A stretch of 64,000 bases of DNA from Piscinibacter gummiphilus (GTDB lineage: Bacteria > Pseudomonadota > Gammaproteobacteria > Burkholderiales > Burkholderiaceae_C). The translations under genes were made by a program, and so were the position numbers. The notes below the pieces were generated by a model. That model was not told the DNA's origin. It saw only the letters and a program-made list of their open reading frames with translations, and made no database searches. Shown here piece by piece: positions 18,623-27,513 of the stretch (position 1 is the stretch's first letter; the number at the start of each line of letters is the position of its first letter). The stretch covers positions 5,133,001 through 5,197,000 of the forward strand of contig NZ_CP136336.1 of assembly GCF_032681285.1 (NCBI RefSeq). Direction: 5' to 3'.

Positions 18623-20125
18623 TTAGAAACGAGGCAGCTCGGGGAAAGGCAACAGCCCTTTGCGCACATGCATCTTCCCGTACTCGGCGCAGCGGTGCAG
18701 CGTCGGGATCACCTTGCCGGGGTTCAGCAGGCCAGCCGGGTCGAACGCGTGCTTGACGCCAAACATCTGCGCCCGCTCGGCGGACGAGAACTGCACACAC
18801 ATCGAGCCAAGCTTCTCCACGCCCACGCCGTGCTCGCCCGTCACCGTGCCACCCATGGCGACGCTGGTCTCCAGGATGTCGGCCCCAAAGAGCTCGCAGC
18901 GGCGCAGCTGGTCGGGGTCGTTGGCATCGAAGAGGATCAGCGGGTGCAGGTTGCCGTCACCCGCGTGGAAGACGTTCACGCAGCGGAGCTGGTACTTCTT
19001 TTCCATCTCGGCGATGGCGAGCAGGATGTCGGCCAGGCGCTTGCGCGGGATGGTCGAATCCATGCACATGTAGTCGGGGCTGATGCGGCCACTGGCCGGG
19101 AAGGCGTTCTTGCGGCCGCTCCAGAAACGCAGGCGCTGGGCCTCGTCGCGGCTCACCTCCATGCGGGTGGCACCGCTTTCGATCAGCACGTCCTGCATGC
19201 GGCCGATCTCCTCGGCCACTTCTTCGGGCGTGCCGTCGCTCTCGCACAAGAGGATGGCCGCGGCATCGAGGTCGTAGCCGGCGTGCACAAAGTCTTCGAC
19301 GGCGGCGACCATCGGCTTGTCCATCATCTCGAGACCCGCGGGGATGATGCCGGCCGCGATGATGGCCGCCACCGCATCACCGGCACGGCGGATGTCGTCG
19401 AAGCTCGCCATGATGCAGCGCGCGAGCCGCGGCTTGGGCACGAGTTTCACCGTCGCTTCAGTGACCACGGCCAGCATGCCTTCGCTGCCGACCATCACCG
19501 CCATGAGGTCGAGCCCTGCCACGTCGAAGGCCTCGGAGCCGAACTCGACCGGCTCGCCTTCCATCGTGAAGCCGCGCACGCGCAGCACGTTGTGCACCGT
19601 GAGGCCGTATTTCAGGCAGTGCACGCCACCCGAGTTTTCGGCCACGTTGCCGCCGATGGTGCAGGCGATCTGGCTGCTCGGGTCGGGCGCGTAGTAGAGG
19701 CCATGCGGCGCGGCGGCTTCGCTGATGGCAAGGTTGCGCACGCCGCATTGCACGACGGCCGTGCGCGAGAACGGGTCGACCTTCAGGATGCGGTTGAACT
19801 TGGCCAGGCTCAGCGTCACGCCCTGGCGGTGCGGCATCGCGCCGCCCGAGAGCCCGGTGCCGGCGCCGCGCGCGACCACCGGCACCTGCAGGCGGTGGCA
19901 GGTGCGCAACACGGCAGCCACCTGCTCTTCCGTCTCGGGCAGGGCCACGGCCAGCGGCTGCTCGCGGTAGGCGGTGAGGCCGTCGCATTCATACGGCACG
20001 GTGTCTTCGGTGTGCCACAGCAGGGCATGCGGCGGCAGCACCGCCGTCAGCTCGGACACGACCTGGGCACGGCGCGCCACGCGCTCGTTCTGCGCGGACT
20101 GGGAAGGGGCGAATGCGGTGTTCAT
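18623..20125 (-). CDS. FAD-linked oxidase, glycolate oxidase subunit GlcD-like / D-lactate dehydrogenase-like
   Basis: The 500-residue flavoprotein has a PCMH-type FAD-binding domain (VVARGAGTGLSGGAMP at about 75-90, IGGNVAENSGGVHCLKYG, VGSEGMLAVVTEATVKL) and an FAD-oxidase C-terminal domain (FHAGDGNLHPLILFD, TVTGEHGVGVEK). These oxidise short 2-hydroxyacids such as glycolate or D-lactate. No glcE or glcF neighbour is present, so the glycolate oxidase complex label is uncertain. The ATG at 20125 overlaps the stop of the FIST-domain gene (ATGA), so the two are translationally coupled. Confidence 0.88.
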   Translation of the reverse strand: MNTAFAPSQSAQNERVARRAQVVSELTAVLPPHALLWHTEDTVPYECDGLTAYREQPLAVALPETEEQVAAVLRTCHRLQVPVVARGAGTGLSGGAMPHRQGVTLSLAKFNRILKVDPFSRTAVVQCGVRNLAISEAAAPHGLYYAPDPSSQIACTIGGNVAENSGGVHCLKYGLTVHNVLRVRGFTMEGEPVEFGSEAFDVAGLDLMAVMVGSEGMLAVVTEATVKLVPKPRLARCIMASFDDIRRAGDAVAAIIAAGIIPAGLEMMDKPMVAAVEDFVHAGYDLDAAAILLCESDGTPEEVAEEIGRMQDVLIESGATRMEVSRDEAQRLRFWSGRKNAFPASGRISPDYMCMDSTIPRKRLADILLAIAEMEKKYQLRCVNVFHAGDGNLHPLILFDANDPDQLRRCELFGADILETSVAMGGTVTGEHGVGVEKLGSMCVQFSSAERAQMFGVKHAFDPAGLLNPGKVIPTLHRCAEYGKMHVRKGLLPFPELPRF

Positions 20126-21348
20126 GCAGCAGGGAAGACGGTCAGCACGCCGGTGTAGCCGTAGAGATGCCGGCGCGCGATCTCGCCGGACGCGAAGAAG
20201 CCGACCAGCGGCACGTCGCCCAGCGTGCGCTGGATGATCGCCAGCTCCGCCGAGGGCGCGCCGAAGTGCGGCCCGCCGCGGCCGAGGCAGCTCACGTAGA
20301 TGGCGCCGGCCATGCGGCGCACCGGGTGCGGCGCGTGGTCGGCCTGCGCGCCTTGCAGCGCGAGCGCGGCCTCGACGGTGAGCGTCTCGGGCTCCAGCTC
20401 TTCGCGGATCTCGGCGCAGATGCGCACCAGGTCGCGGCGCGCGGCTTCGGTGTCGCGCCGGCACCAGGCGAGTTGCTGGCCGGTCTCGACGTCATCGGCC
20501 AGGGCCACGCCACCGCGCGCCGGGTCGATGCCGACGATGTGGCGCACGCGGGTGTCGACGCCGAACTGCCCGGGGTGGGCGAGTGCGTCGTCGCTCGCGT
20601 CGTTGAGGCCGGCGAGCGTCTCGCGGATGCGCGGCAAGGCCTCGCGCGGCTCGCGGTCGCTCACGCCCAGGTCGCGCAGCAGGCAGTCGAGCGCCAGCTC
20701 GCCGTCGAGCTCGGCCACCACGTTGCGCTCGGCGCGGGTGACGCGGCGCACCCGGCCGATGGGCTGGCAACCCTGCGTCACGCGCGAGATGAGTGCCACC
20801 TCGGGCGCAAACGCCACACCCGACAGGCCGCCTTCGAACACCCCGTCGGCCACGTGAAGCGGCTGGTTGCGCGCCGACACCAGCCCGCCGAAGAGGTAGC
20901 CGGTCTGCAGGACATCGCTCAGGTCGCCCAGCAGTTCGTCGAGCGCGTCGGTGCGGCCATCGGCGTGCACCTGCGCCATCGCGGGCACGAAGCCCACCGG
21001 CGCCTGGCTCAGCGGCTTGCGGCCGGAGAACAGGCAGAACTGCTCGCGGGGCAGGTCGGTCAGCATCAGGCTGACGGCCGGTTCGTCGAAGTACTCGACG
21101 CCGTTGGCCGAGATGCCCACGCCCACGCCGCCCACCCACGACACACCGGGCCAGCGCTGTTGCAGCTCGGCCAGCAGGGCTTGCGCCTGTGGCGCGTAGT
21201 GATCGCTGAAGTACACCCAGCCGAGCGTGGGTTGCCGGATGTGCAGGCCCGCCGCATCGCGGCGCTGCGCTTCGACCTGCGCCGCAGCCAGCGCCACGGC
21301 CATGCGCCAGTCGGGGTGCGTGGCGTGCGCGTGGGCGAAGAGTTTCAT
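20122..21348 (-). CDS. FIST-domain sensory protein
   Basis: The 408-residue cytoplasmic protein consists of FIST N (about 25-230) and FIST C (about 235-385) domains, recognised from WVGGVGVGISANGVEYFDEPAVS, LFGGLVSARNQ and the C-terminal SCLGRGGPHFG and GFFASGEI segments. FIST domains are thought to bind small ligands such as amino acids; here the module stands alone without a kinase, methyl-acceptor or cyclase output domain. It lies 9 bases downstream of phaM and overlaps the oxidase gene by 4 bases. The ligand is unknown. Confidence 0.85.
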   Translation of the reverse strand: MKLFAHAHATHPDWRMAVALAAAQVEAQRRDAAGLHIRQPTLGWVYFSDHYAPQAQALLAELQQRWPGVSWVGGVGVGISANGVEYFDEPAVSLMLTDLPREQFCLFSGRKPLSQAPVGFVPAMAQVHADGRTDALDELLGDLSDVLQTGYLFGGLVSARNQPLHVADGVFEGGLSGVAFAPEVALISRVTQGCQPIGRVRRVTRAERNVVAELDGELALDCLLRDLGVSDREPREALPRIRETLAGLNDASDDALAHPGQFGVDTRVRHIVGIDPARGGVALADDVETGQQLAWCRRDTEAARRDLVRICAEIREELEPETLTVEAALALQGAQADHAPHPVRRMAGAIYVSCLGRGGPHFGAPSAELAIIQRTLGDVPLVGFFASGEIARRHLYGYTGVLTVFPAA

Positions 21349-21357
21349 GCGCGTGCC

Positions 21358-21993
21358 TCAGCCGCCCTTGGGCGTGGAGCGCTTGCGCGCCGCACCCGCC
21401 GCCTTGCGCACCACCTTGCCCGGCGCCGAGGCGGCGGCCTTGATGGTCTGGCCGGCCGCGTCGACCGACTGCTTGATCATGGCGCCGGCCAGGTTCTTGG
21501 CGGCGTCGGTGGCGCTGTCTTTCATCGCAGTGGCCGCCAGCTCGGTGAACTGCTTGGTGAGGGCGCCCCACCACTGCATCGGGTCGACGGCCTGCGGCGC
21601 GGGCGCCGGTGCCGCAGCGGTCTTGGCGCGCGAGCCCTTGGCGGTGGTCTTGGCCGCCGGCTTGGCTTCGGGGGCGGCGGCCGGCGTGTTCGGACGGATG
21701 GTGAGCGAATCGCGCAGGTTGTCCATCTGCACGTTCATGGTCTTCAGGGTGCTGAGCGTCATGCGCTGCACTTCGAGTGCCTGGATGGTGGCGCCGAGCA
21801 TGCGGGCGTTCTGCTCGAGCCAGAACTGCACGGTGCGCAGCTCCTCGATGCGCTTTTCCAGCTCTTCGGGGTTGAGCGTGGGCGCCACCCACTGGCCGAT
21901 GTTGGGAAGCGCCGAGCCGGCGTTCTTGACCAGGCCCTGCAGAAAGTCGAAGCCCGGGACGAGCTTGGTGAAGTTGGCAGCGGTGTCGGCCAT
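21358..21993 (-). CDS. phaM: PhaM-like polyhydroxyalkanoate granule regulatory protein
   Basis: PhaM activates PHB synthase and links storage granules to the nucleoid in Cupriavidus/Ralstonia. The 211-residue product has the family opening (FTKLVPGFDFLQGLVKNAG), the LNPEELEKRIEELRTVQFWLEQN helix and a basic Ala/Lys/Arg-rich C-terminal tail (about 185-211) of the type that binds DNA. ATG at 21993 is preceded by AAGGAG at good spacing. No pha synthase genes are in the window. FIST and GlcD-like genes follow in an apparent operon. Confidence 0.85.
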   Translation of the reverse strand: MADTAANFTKLVPGFDFLQGLVKNAGSALPNIGQWVAPTLNPEELEKRIEELRTVQFWLEQNARMLGATIQALEVQRMTLSTLKTMNVQMDNLRDSLTIRPNTPAAAPEAKPAAKTTAKGSRAKTAAAPAPAPQAVDPMQWWGALTKQFTELAATAMKDSATDAAKNLAGAMIKQSVDAAGQTIKAAASAPGKVVRKAAGAARKRSTPKGG

Positions 21994-22077
21994 GCTGTTG
22001 TCTCCTTGCTGGAATCTCGTGAACGTGCGCCGGGCCATTGTGCACTCGCCACACCCCGGTAACACGCGATGCGTGGC

Positions 22078-23028
22078 TCAGCGTTGCAGCTCTACGCGCG
22101 TCACCTCGTAGCCCCGCGCCGCCATCAGCGCGGGCAGCGCCTTGAGGCCGAACATGTGCAGGCTGCCAACCGCCGCGAACACCGTCTTGCCGCCGGCATG
22201 CAAGGCATCGATGCGCTCGGCCATGGGGCCGTTGCGGTCGTCGAGCAGGGCCGTGAGTGCCTTGCGCTCCTGCGGCGTGCGGGCGCACTCGCACCAGCGT
22301 CGGTAGCCCGAGAGTTCGGCCGCACGCCCCTGTTCCCATGCCGTGGCCACGCGCCGCAGCAGCGGGCGCACACGGCCCCGTTCCAGGTCGCCCAGCATCT
22401 TGTCCAGGCTCTCGCGCAACTCGGCGGCCGACTCGCTGCGCAGCAGGCCGATCTGCTGCTCCGGCGTTTCGAGCGAGACCACCTCCTTGCCCTCGCGCCG
22501 CGCCAGCTGGGCCAGCGCCGGGTCGATGGCGTAGCCGGCGTCGAGCCCGTCGCGGCGCGCGGCCATGAGGGTCAGCGTGGCTGCCAGCATCTCGGGCGGC
22601 AGCGCCTGCTGCAGTTCAAGCGGCGCGCAGGCGGCCCGCAACTGCCGGCGCAGGCGCTCGGCGAGGTCGTCGGGCAACACCGGCGCTGCCGGGTCGCGCG
22701 CCGCCGCGCCCAGGCCGTCCTGCAGGCGCTGCACCAGGGCGGTGTCGGAGAAATCGAGTTCGAAGGCCACGACGTCGCTCGCCCGCAGGGCGTTGCTTAC
22801 CCGGGGGCCCGGGAAGACCCACTCCAGGCGGCCGAGGTGGATGGTGCCGTAGAGCCATGAGGTCCGACCATCCTTGCGGAGGCGCCAGAGAAAGCCGCGG
22901 TCGCGCGGCTGCTCGCTGGCACGGGCCACGGCCTCGGCACTGGGCGCCGGCGCGGGCGGGCAGTCTTGCGCCTGCGCATGCAGCGCCAGCACCGCGACGG
23001 CCAGCAGCCCCCAGCGCCGCAGCCTCAT
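22078..23028 (-). CDS. TraB/GumN-family protein
   Basis: The 316-residue exported protein has a signal peptide ending near ALHAQAQ and the TraB/GumN family features: the GTIHLGRLEW motif (about 60-70) and a second conserved C-terminal motif AVGSLHMFG. Related proteins have been described as metal-dependent proteases or haem-binding factors, and GumN itself lies in a xanthan cluster, so function is uncertain. It overlaps the retropepsin-like gene upstream by 4 bases (ATGA). Confidence 0.8.
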   Translation of the reverse strand: MRLRRWGLLAVAVLALHAQAQDCPPAPAPSAEAVARASEQPRDRGFLWRLRKDGRTSWLYGTIHLGRLEWVFPGPRVSNALRASDVVAFELDFSDTALVQRLQDGLGAAARDPAAPVLPDDLAERLRRQLRAACAPLELQQALPPEMLAATLTLMAARRDGLDAGYAIDPALAQLARREGKEVVSLETPEQQIGLLRSESAAELRESLDKMLGDLERGRVRPLLRRVATAWEQGRAAELSGYRRWCECARTPQERKALTALLDDRNGPMAERIDALHAGGKTVFAAVGSLHMFGLKALPALMAARGYEVTRVELQR

Positions 23029-23516
23029 CGCGACGCCTCGGTGTGGATGGCCAGCACCCCATCGCGCTGCTGCCAGCGCAGACGGCCGAGCACATCCATG
23101 CCGAGGAGCGGCCGGTCGTCGAGGCCGGCCAGCGCGGTGATCGCCAGGCGCTCGACGCGCACGCCGCCTTGCAGCACCACATCAGCGCGCACCAGATCGC
23201 CCATCACCACACCACCGGCGGTGAGGCTGCGCACCCGCTGCTGCGATTCGAGCGAGAGTGCGCGTGCCATCGCCTGCGACATCGCGGTGCTGGTGGCGCC
23301 GGTGTCGATGAGGAAGTCGACCGCCAGGCCGTTGATCGTGCCGGGCCAGTGGTAGTGGCCGTCGGGGCCGCGGCGAATTTCGATCACGCCCGTTTTCGTG
23401 ACCGTGAAGCTCGAGCGCTGCTGCTCATGTTCGAAGTAGCGAAACCCCAGGAACACCACCACGCCGATCACCAACCAGACGGTCGCAATCTTCAGCGTCT
23501 GGGGAAATTCGTTCAT
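23025..23516 (-). CDS. retropepsin-like (clan AA) aspartic protease, membrane-anchored
   Basis: The 163-residue protein has an N-terminal membrane helix (about 10-27) and one retropepsin-like domain with the catalytic motif FLIDTGATSTAMS and the LLGMDVLGRL flap-side motif. It matches the TIGR02281-type family of single-domain bacterial aspartic proteases, which must dimerise to be active. The downstream TraB/GumN gene overlaps its stop. Substrates are not known. Confidence 0.85.
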   Translation of the reverse strand: MNEFPQTLKIATVWLVIGVVVFLGFRYFEHEQQRSSFTVTKTGVIEIRRGPDGHYHWPGTINGLAVDFLIDTGATSTAMSQAMARALSLESQQRVRSLTAGGVVMGDLVRADVVLQGGVRVERLAITALAGLDDRPLLGMDVLGRLRWQQRDGVLAIHTEASR

Positions 23517-23641
23517 GGATTCAGTGTGTCGTCTAACAAAATGCGCTTGCTACCATCATCGCAGGCGCAAGCATCATCGCCTGTCATTGGATGAGCATTC
23601 GCATCTCGTCCACTTGAACGACGACTTACCTGGATGAATGC

Positions 23642-25180
23642 ATGGCACTCCTCGATGAAGACCCGCACTATGTCGCTGCGCTGATCAAGATATTGATTGG
23701 GCTGGGAGAGACCCGCCAACGCGAATTCAAGCGCGTGAGCGGAAAGATGGTGGGCAAGGCGCTGGAAACCATTTGCGGCTTCGCTAATACTGAAGGTGGC
23801 ACGTTGGTCCTTGGCGTGGGCGATCTTAAAGACCATCAAGGCACAGCGCGCTTGTTCGGCATTCAAGAGAACCCGGAAGCGGTGGACGAATTGCAGCGAA
23901 AGCTGCTGACGGAGTTTCAGCCGCCGATCGACTCCATTCAGCTGCGCCGCTTGCCCTGCGAGTTGCACAACGGACCGTACAAGGGGCAAGCAGGTCAGGT
24001 GCTGCTGGTGCAAGTGTCCCGCAGCGACCGCGTTCACTCTATCGTCAACAGCGGCACGTTCACGCGCCTCGATGCAGGCAACCGCCAGATGACGGCCGGC
24101 GAGGTGACCGAGTTGTCTTACCGACGTGGCGTGCGCAGCGCTGCCAGTGAGCCGGTGCCGGTCTCTTTAGATCGGCTGCAGACCGATGCATGGAAGCGCT
24201 TTCGCGCATCGCGGGGGCTGCGCACTGGCGGCTTTGCCGAGCAGTTGTTGCGCATCGGCTTGGCCGAAGAGGTGGATGGGTTCGTGCAACCCACGCGTGC
24301 CGCTGTGCTGCTGTTTGCCGATGAGCCCGGCAGCTTGTTGGCCGCTCACGACACAAGGGCCGACGTGCGACTGATGGTGTACGACGGCAAAGCAGCAGTG
24401 CCGGGCGCCACGCCAAACCTGCGCAAGCAACCCAAAACGATTCGTGGACCCTTGGTTGACCAAATAGATGCGGCCGTGAATGCGGTACTCGACGAACTGA
24501 CCCAAGGCCTGACGCTTTCAGGCAGCGGCTTTAAGGCGCTCCATGTCTACCCCGAGCGAGTCGTGAAAGAGGCCATCGTCAATGCGGTGATCCATCGCGA
24601 CTACCGCCTGAATCGCGACATCTTCGTGCGCATCTTCGACGATCGCATCGAGGTGGAGAGTCCCGGCGTGTTCCCCGGCAACATCACACCGGCGACGATC
24701 GCAAAAGCTGGATCGAAATCACGCAACCCGCTTATCGCGAGCAACCTGCGTGAGTTCCCGGTGGCACCCAACATCGATGCCGGCGAGGGCGTAAAGATGA
24801 TGTTTGCGGAAATGGCACAAGCCAAGCTATACCCGCCTCAGTATCGGCAAAGCACCGAGGCCGCGGTAGAGAGCGTGACCGTCACGTTGCTTAATCTTCA
24901 ACGACCCACAGCCTGGGACGAGGTAAGCGACTGGATCGATCGGCATGGTTCGATTGCCAATGCTGATGTGGTGCGCATTGCGAAGGTCGACACCTTGAAG
25001 GCGTCCAAGCTACTTGGCGCCTGGCGCGAACAAGGCTTGCTGCGCGCACTGCCCGACCGCGGGAAGCGGAACATGGCTTACGCCAAACCAGCGCAATCCG
25101 AAGAACAGCCGAGCTTGTTATCTGAACTGCAAGAAAACAAATCAGAAGTAGAAAAATTACCCATTAAATCAACGACTTAG
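23642..25180 (+). CDS. AlbA_2 (schlafen-like) domain protein with HATPase-type C-terminal domain
   Basis: The 512-residue protein begins with an AlbA_2/schlafen-type domain (about 24-130, with REFKR and CGFANTEGGTLVLGVGD), then a GHKL/HATPase_c_4-type domain (about 300-400) around VVKEAIVNAVIHRDY and RIEVESPGVFPGN. A probable winged helix follows (about 435-490, WDEVSDWIDRHGSIANADVV). Such proteins are often labelled ATP-binding or RecG-like regulators and are frequent in accessory DNA; some are linked to phage defence or transcription control. The gene is clearly lower in GC than its surroundings and stands alone between two core genes, so recent acquisition is likely. No specific function is claimed. 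Confidence 0.75.
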   Translation: MALLDEDPHYVAALIKILIGLGETRQREFKRVSGKMVGKALETICGFANTEGGTLVLGVGDLKDHQGTARLFGIQENPEAVDELQRKLLTEFQPPIDSIQLRRLPCELHNGPYKGQAGQVLLVQVSRSDRVHSIVNSGTFTRLDAGNRQMTAGEVTELSYRRGVRSAASEPVPVSLDRLQTDAWKRFRASRGLRTGGFAEQLLRIGLAEEVDGFVQPTRAAVLLFADEPGSLLAAHDTRADVRLMVYDGKAAVPGATPNLRKQPKTIRGPLVDQIDAAVNAVLDELTQGLTLSGSGFKALHVYPERVVKEAIVNAVIHRDYRLNRDIFVRIFDDRIEVESPGVFPGNITPATIAKAGSKSRNPLIASNLREFPVAPNIDAGEGVKMMFAEMAQAKLYPPQYRQSTEAAVESVTVTLLNLQRPTAWDEVSDWIDRHGSIANADVVRIAKVDTLKASKLLGAWREQGLLRALPDRGKRNMAYAKPAQSEEQPSLLSELQENKSEVEKLPIKSTT

Positions 25181-25369
25181 AAAAATTTTGTTTTCCAGAA
25201 GCGTTGAGAACAAGCAGTGTCCGGCAGGCAAGACTTCTTCACTGATTGCAAAGAAATAGAAATGGCCACAGCCCAAAAAATCCTTTTGAATCAGCAGCTT
25301 GCAGCGAAAGTTGTTTACTTTCAAAGTGAATTGAAGCGTCAAGCCCCTTTTGGTCAATTCTGAAAGCAC

Positions 25370-26356
25370 TCACGCGATGGCCTGAGCCACTGTTTGGTCA
25401 ATGGCTCCAAACACCGTCTGCCCGTCGACCCCCTTCATCTCGATGCGGATGGTGTCGCCGTACTTCATGAACTCGGTCTTGGGCTCGCCGTGCTCGATGG
25501 TCTCGATGGCGCGCTTCTCGGCGACGCAGGAGTAGCCGTGCGACCAGTCCTTGTTGCTGACCGTGCCGCTTCCGACGATGCTGCCGGCGCGCACGTTGCG
25601 CGTCTTGCAGATGTGCGCGATGAGCTGGCCGAAGTGGAAGGTCATCTCGGGGCCGGCATCGCACAGGCCCACACGCTTGCCGTTCCATGTGCTTTGCAGC
25701 GGCAGGTGCAGGCGGCCGTCCTTCCACGCACCGCCCACTTCGTCGAGCGTCACCGCGACGGGGCTGAAGGCGGTGGCCGGCTTGCTCTGGAAGAAGCCGA
25801 AGCCCTTGGCCAGCTCGGCCGGGATCAGGTTGCGCAGGCTCACGTCGTTGGCGAGCATCAGGAGGCGGATGCCTTCGAGCGCCTGGTCGGGCGTGGTGCC
25901 CATCGGCACGTCGCCGGTGATCACCGCCACCTCGGCCTCGAAGTCGATGCCCATCTTCTCGCTCGGCACCACGATGTCGTCGCAGGGGCCGAGGAAATCA
26001 TCGCTGCCGCCCTGGTACATCAGCGGGTCGGTGTAGAAGCTCTCGGGCATCTCGGCATTGCGCGCCTTGCGCACCAGCTCCACATGGTTGATGAAGGCAG
26101 AGCCATCGGCCCACTGGTAGGCGCGCGGCAGCGGCGCCATGCACTTCTGGGGCTCGAAGGGGAAGGCGTGACGCGCGCGGCCATGGTTGAGCGAGACGTA
26201 GAGGTCTTCGAGCTGCGGCGAGAGGAAGTTCCAGTCGTCGAGCACCTGCTGCAGGCGCGTGGCGATGCCGTTGGCGTAGTGCGCCATCGAGAGGTCGCGC
26301 GAGACGACGACGAGCTGCCCGTCGCGGGAACCGTCTTTGTAGCTGGCAAGTTTCAT
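25370..26356 (-). CDS. fumarylacetoacetate hydrolase (FAH) family protein
   Basis: The 328-residue protein belongs to the FAH superfamily, whose members hydrolyse or decarboxylate beta-keto or enol acids. The N-terminal lid is followed by the catalytic fold with DFEAEVAVITGDVP, the ANDVSLRNLIPAELAKGFG segment, and GSGTVSNKDWSHGYSCVAEKR. Metal-ligand Glu/Glu/Asp candidates are present in DFEAEVAV and in the region before TPDQAL. The start is ATG 26356. No tyrosine-degradation neighbour is present, so the substrate is unknown. The stop lies just right of the low-GC segment that carries the AlbA_2 gene. Confidence 0.85.
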   Translation of the reverse strand: MKLASYKDGSRDGQLVVVSRDLSMAHYANGIATRLQQVLDDWNFLSPQLEDLYVSLNHGRARHAFPFEPQKCMAPLPRAYQWADGSAFINHVELVRKARNAEMPESFYTDPLMYQGGSDDFLGPCDDIVVPSEKMGIDFEAEVAVITGDVPMGTTPDQALEGIRLLMLANDVSLRNLIPAELAKGFGFFQSKPATAFSPVAVTLDEVGGAWKDGRLHLPLQSTWNGKRVGLCDAGPEMTFHFGQLIAHICKTRNVRAGSIVGSGTVSNKDWSHGYSCVAEKRAIETIEHGEPKTEFMKYGDTIRIEMKGVDGQTVFGAIDQTVAQAIA

Positions 26357-26404
26357 GGGGTCTTGTCGTTTGGCTAGGATGCCTGGACTTCGTATTCTCT
26401 TCGC

Positions 26405-27445
26405 ATGGCTTATCCCCCGTCCGCCCCTGCCCGCCGCCTTGCGCCCACGCTGCTGACGCTGGCCGCCGGCGTGGCGCTCCTGCATTGGCTGGCCTGGGAT
26501 CGCCTCGCCGCCCACTGGGGAGTCGAGGCCACGCCCGGGCCGCGGCCCGCCGTGCAGGTGCGCACGCTGACGCCCCCCGCGCCGGCCGAGGCGCTGCCGG
26601 TGGTGGTCGCGAAGCCCGCACCGCCGGCACGACGCGCGCCGCCACCCGACGCCACGCCCACGCCGCCACCGCAGCAGGAGCCGGAGGACGTGGTGGTCAT
26701 CAACACCGACCCGGTGCTCGTCGCCGCCGCGCTGCCAGCCGACACGGCGCTGCATATGGTCCCGGTGGCCCGCGGCGAGGTGGGCCAGGACGAGGTGCCC
26801 GTCTACCGCACCCAGCTGCCCCCGCCGATGACCCTCGGCTACGAGCTGACCTACGGCCGCTGGACCGGCCGCGGTGAGCTGGTGTGGCGCCCGAGTGGCA
26901 ACACCTACGAGGCGCGTCTCGAAGGCCGCGTGCTCGGGATGTCGGCGATCACCCTGGTGAGCAAGGGCAACCTCGATGCTGCAGGCCTCGCCCCGGTGCG
27001 CTACACCGACCAGCGCCGCGGCCGCGGCGAGCAGGCGGCCAACTTCCAGCGCAAGGCCGGCAAGATCACGTTCTCGGGCAACCCGGCCGAGTTCCCCTTG
27101 CTGGAGGGCAGCCAGGACCGGCTGAGCTGGATGGTGCAGCTGGCCGCCATCGCGCAGGCCGAGCCCAAGCGCGTGGCGCCAGGCTCGCGCATCGTGCTGC
27201 ACGTGGTGGGTGCGCGTGGCGACTCCGACGTCTGGACCTTCCAGGTCGAGGGCTCACAGGAAGTGAGCACACCCGACGGTGCCGTGAAAACGGTGAAGCT
27301 GCTGCGCGAGCCGCGCAAACCCCATGACACCCGTGTGGAGGTGTGGCTCGCGCCGAGCCTGCATTACCTGCCGGTGCGCGCGAAACAGACCACCGAGAAC
27401 TCCAGCTGGGATCTGAGGCTCCAATCCTCACAACCGCCGACTTGA
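26405..27445 (+). CDS. DUF3108-domain protein with periplasmic proline-rich linker
   Basis: The 346-residue protein has an N-terminal membrane anchor (about 12-30), a proline-rich stretch (about 55-100, reminiscent of a TonB-like spacer), and a C-terminal DUF3108 domain (about 140-340). DUF3108 proteins are predicted periplasmic beta-structured proteins of unknown role, sometimes with lipid-binding-like folds. It is divergent from the FAH-family gene with 48 bases between the starts. Confidence 0.75.
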   Translation: MAYPPSAPARRLAPTLLTLAAGVALLHWLAWDRLAAHWGVEATPGPRPAVQVRTLTPPAPAEALPVVVAKPAPPARRAPPPDATPTPPPQQEPEDVVVINTDPVLVAAALPADTALHMVPVARGEVGQDEVPVYRTQLPPPMTLGYELTYGRWTGRGELVWRPSGNTYEARLEGRVLGMSAITLVSKGNLDAAGLAPVRYTDQRRGRGEQAANFQRKAGKITFSGNPAEFPLLEGSQDRLSWMVQLAAIAQAEPKRVAPGSRIVLHVVGARGDSDVWTFQVEGSQEVSTPDGAVKTVKLLREPRKPHDTRVEVWLAPSLHYLPVRAKQTTENSSWDLRLQSSQPPT

Positions 27446-27479
27446 GGGCTCTGCATCCCGCATGGCTTGAAACGGCCCG

Positions 27480-27503
27480 CTTCACCCCGAGGTGGTGGTG
27501 AAG
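27480..27503 (+). promoter_or_regulatory. hairpin overlapping the DUF3567 ribosome-binding site
   Basis: CTTCACC (27480-27486) pairs perfectly with GGTGAAG (27497-27503). The 3' arm shares its last three bases with AAGGAG, the Shine-Dalgarno sequence of the DUF3567 gene, so the stem could limit ribosome access. Confidence 0.4.
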
Positions 27504-27513
27504 GAGAGATTCC

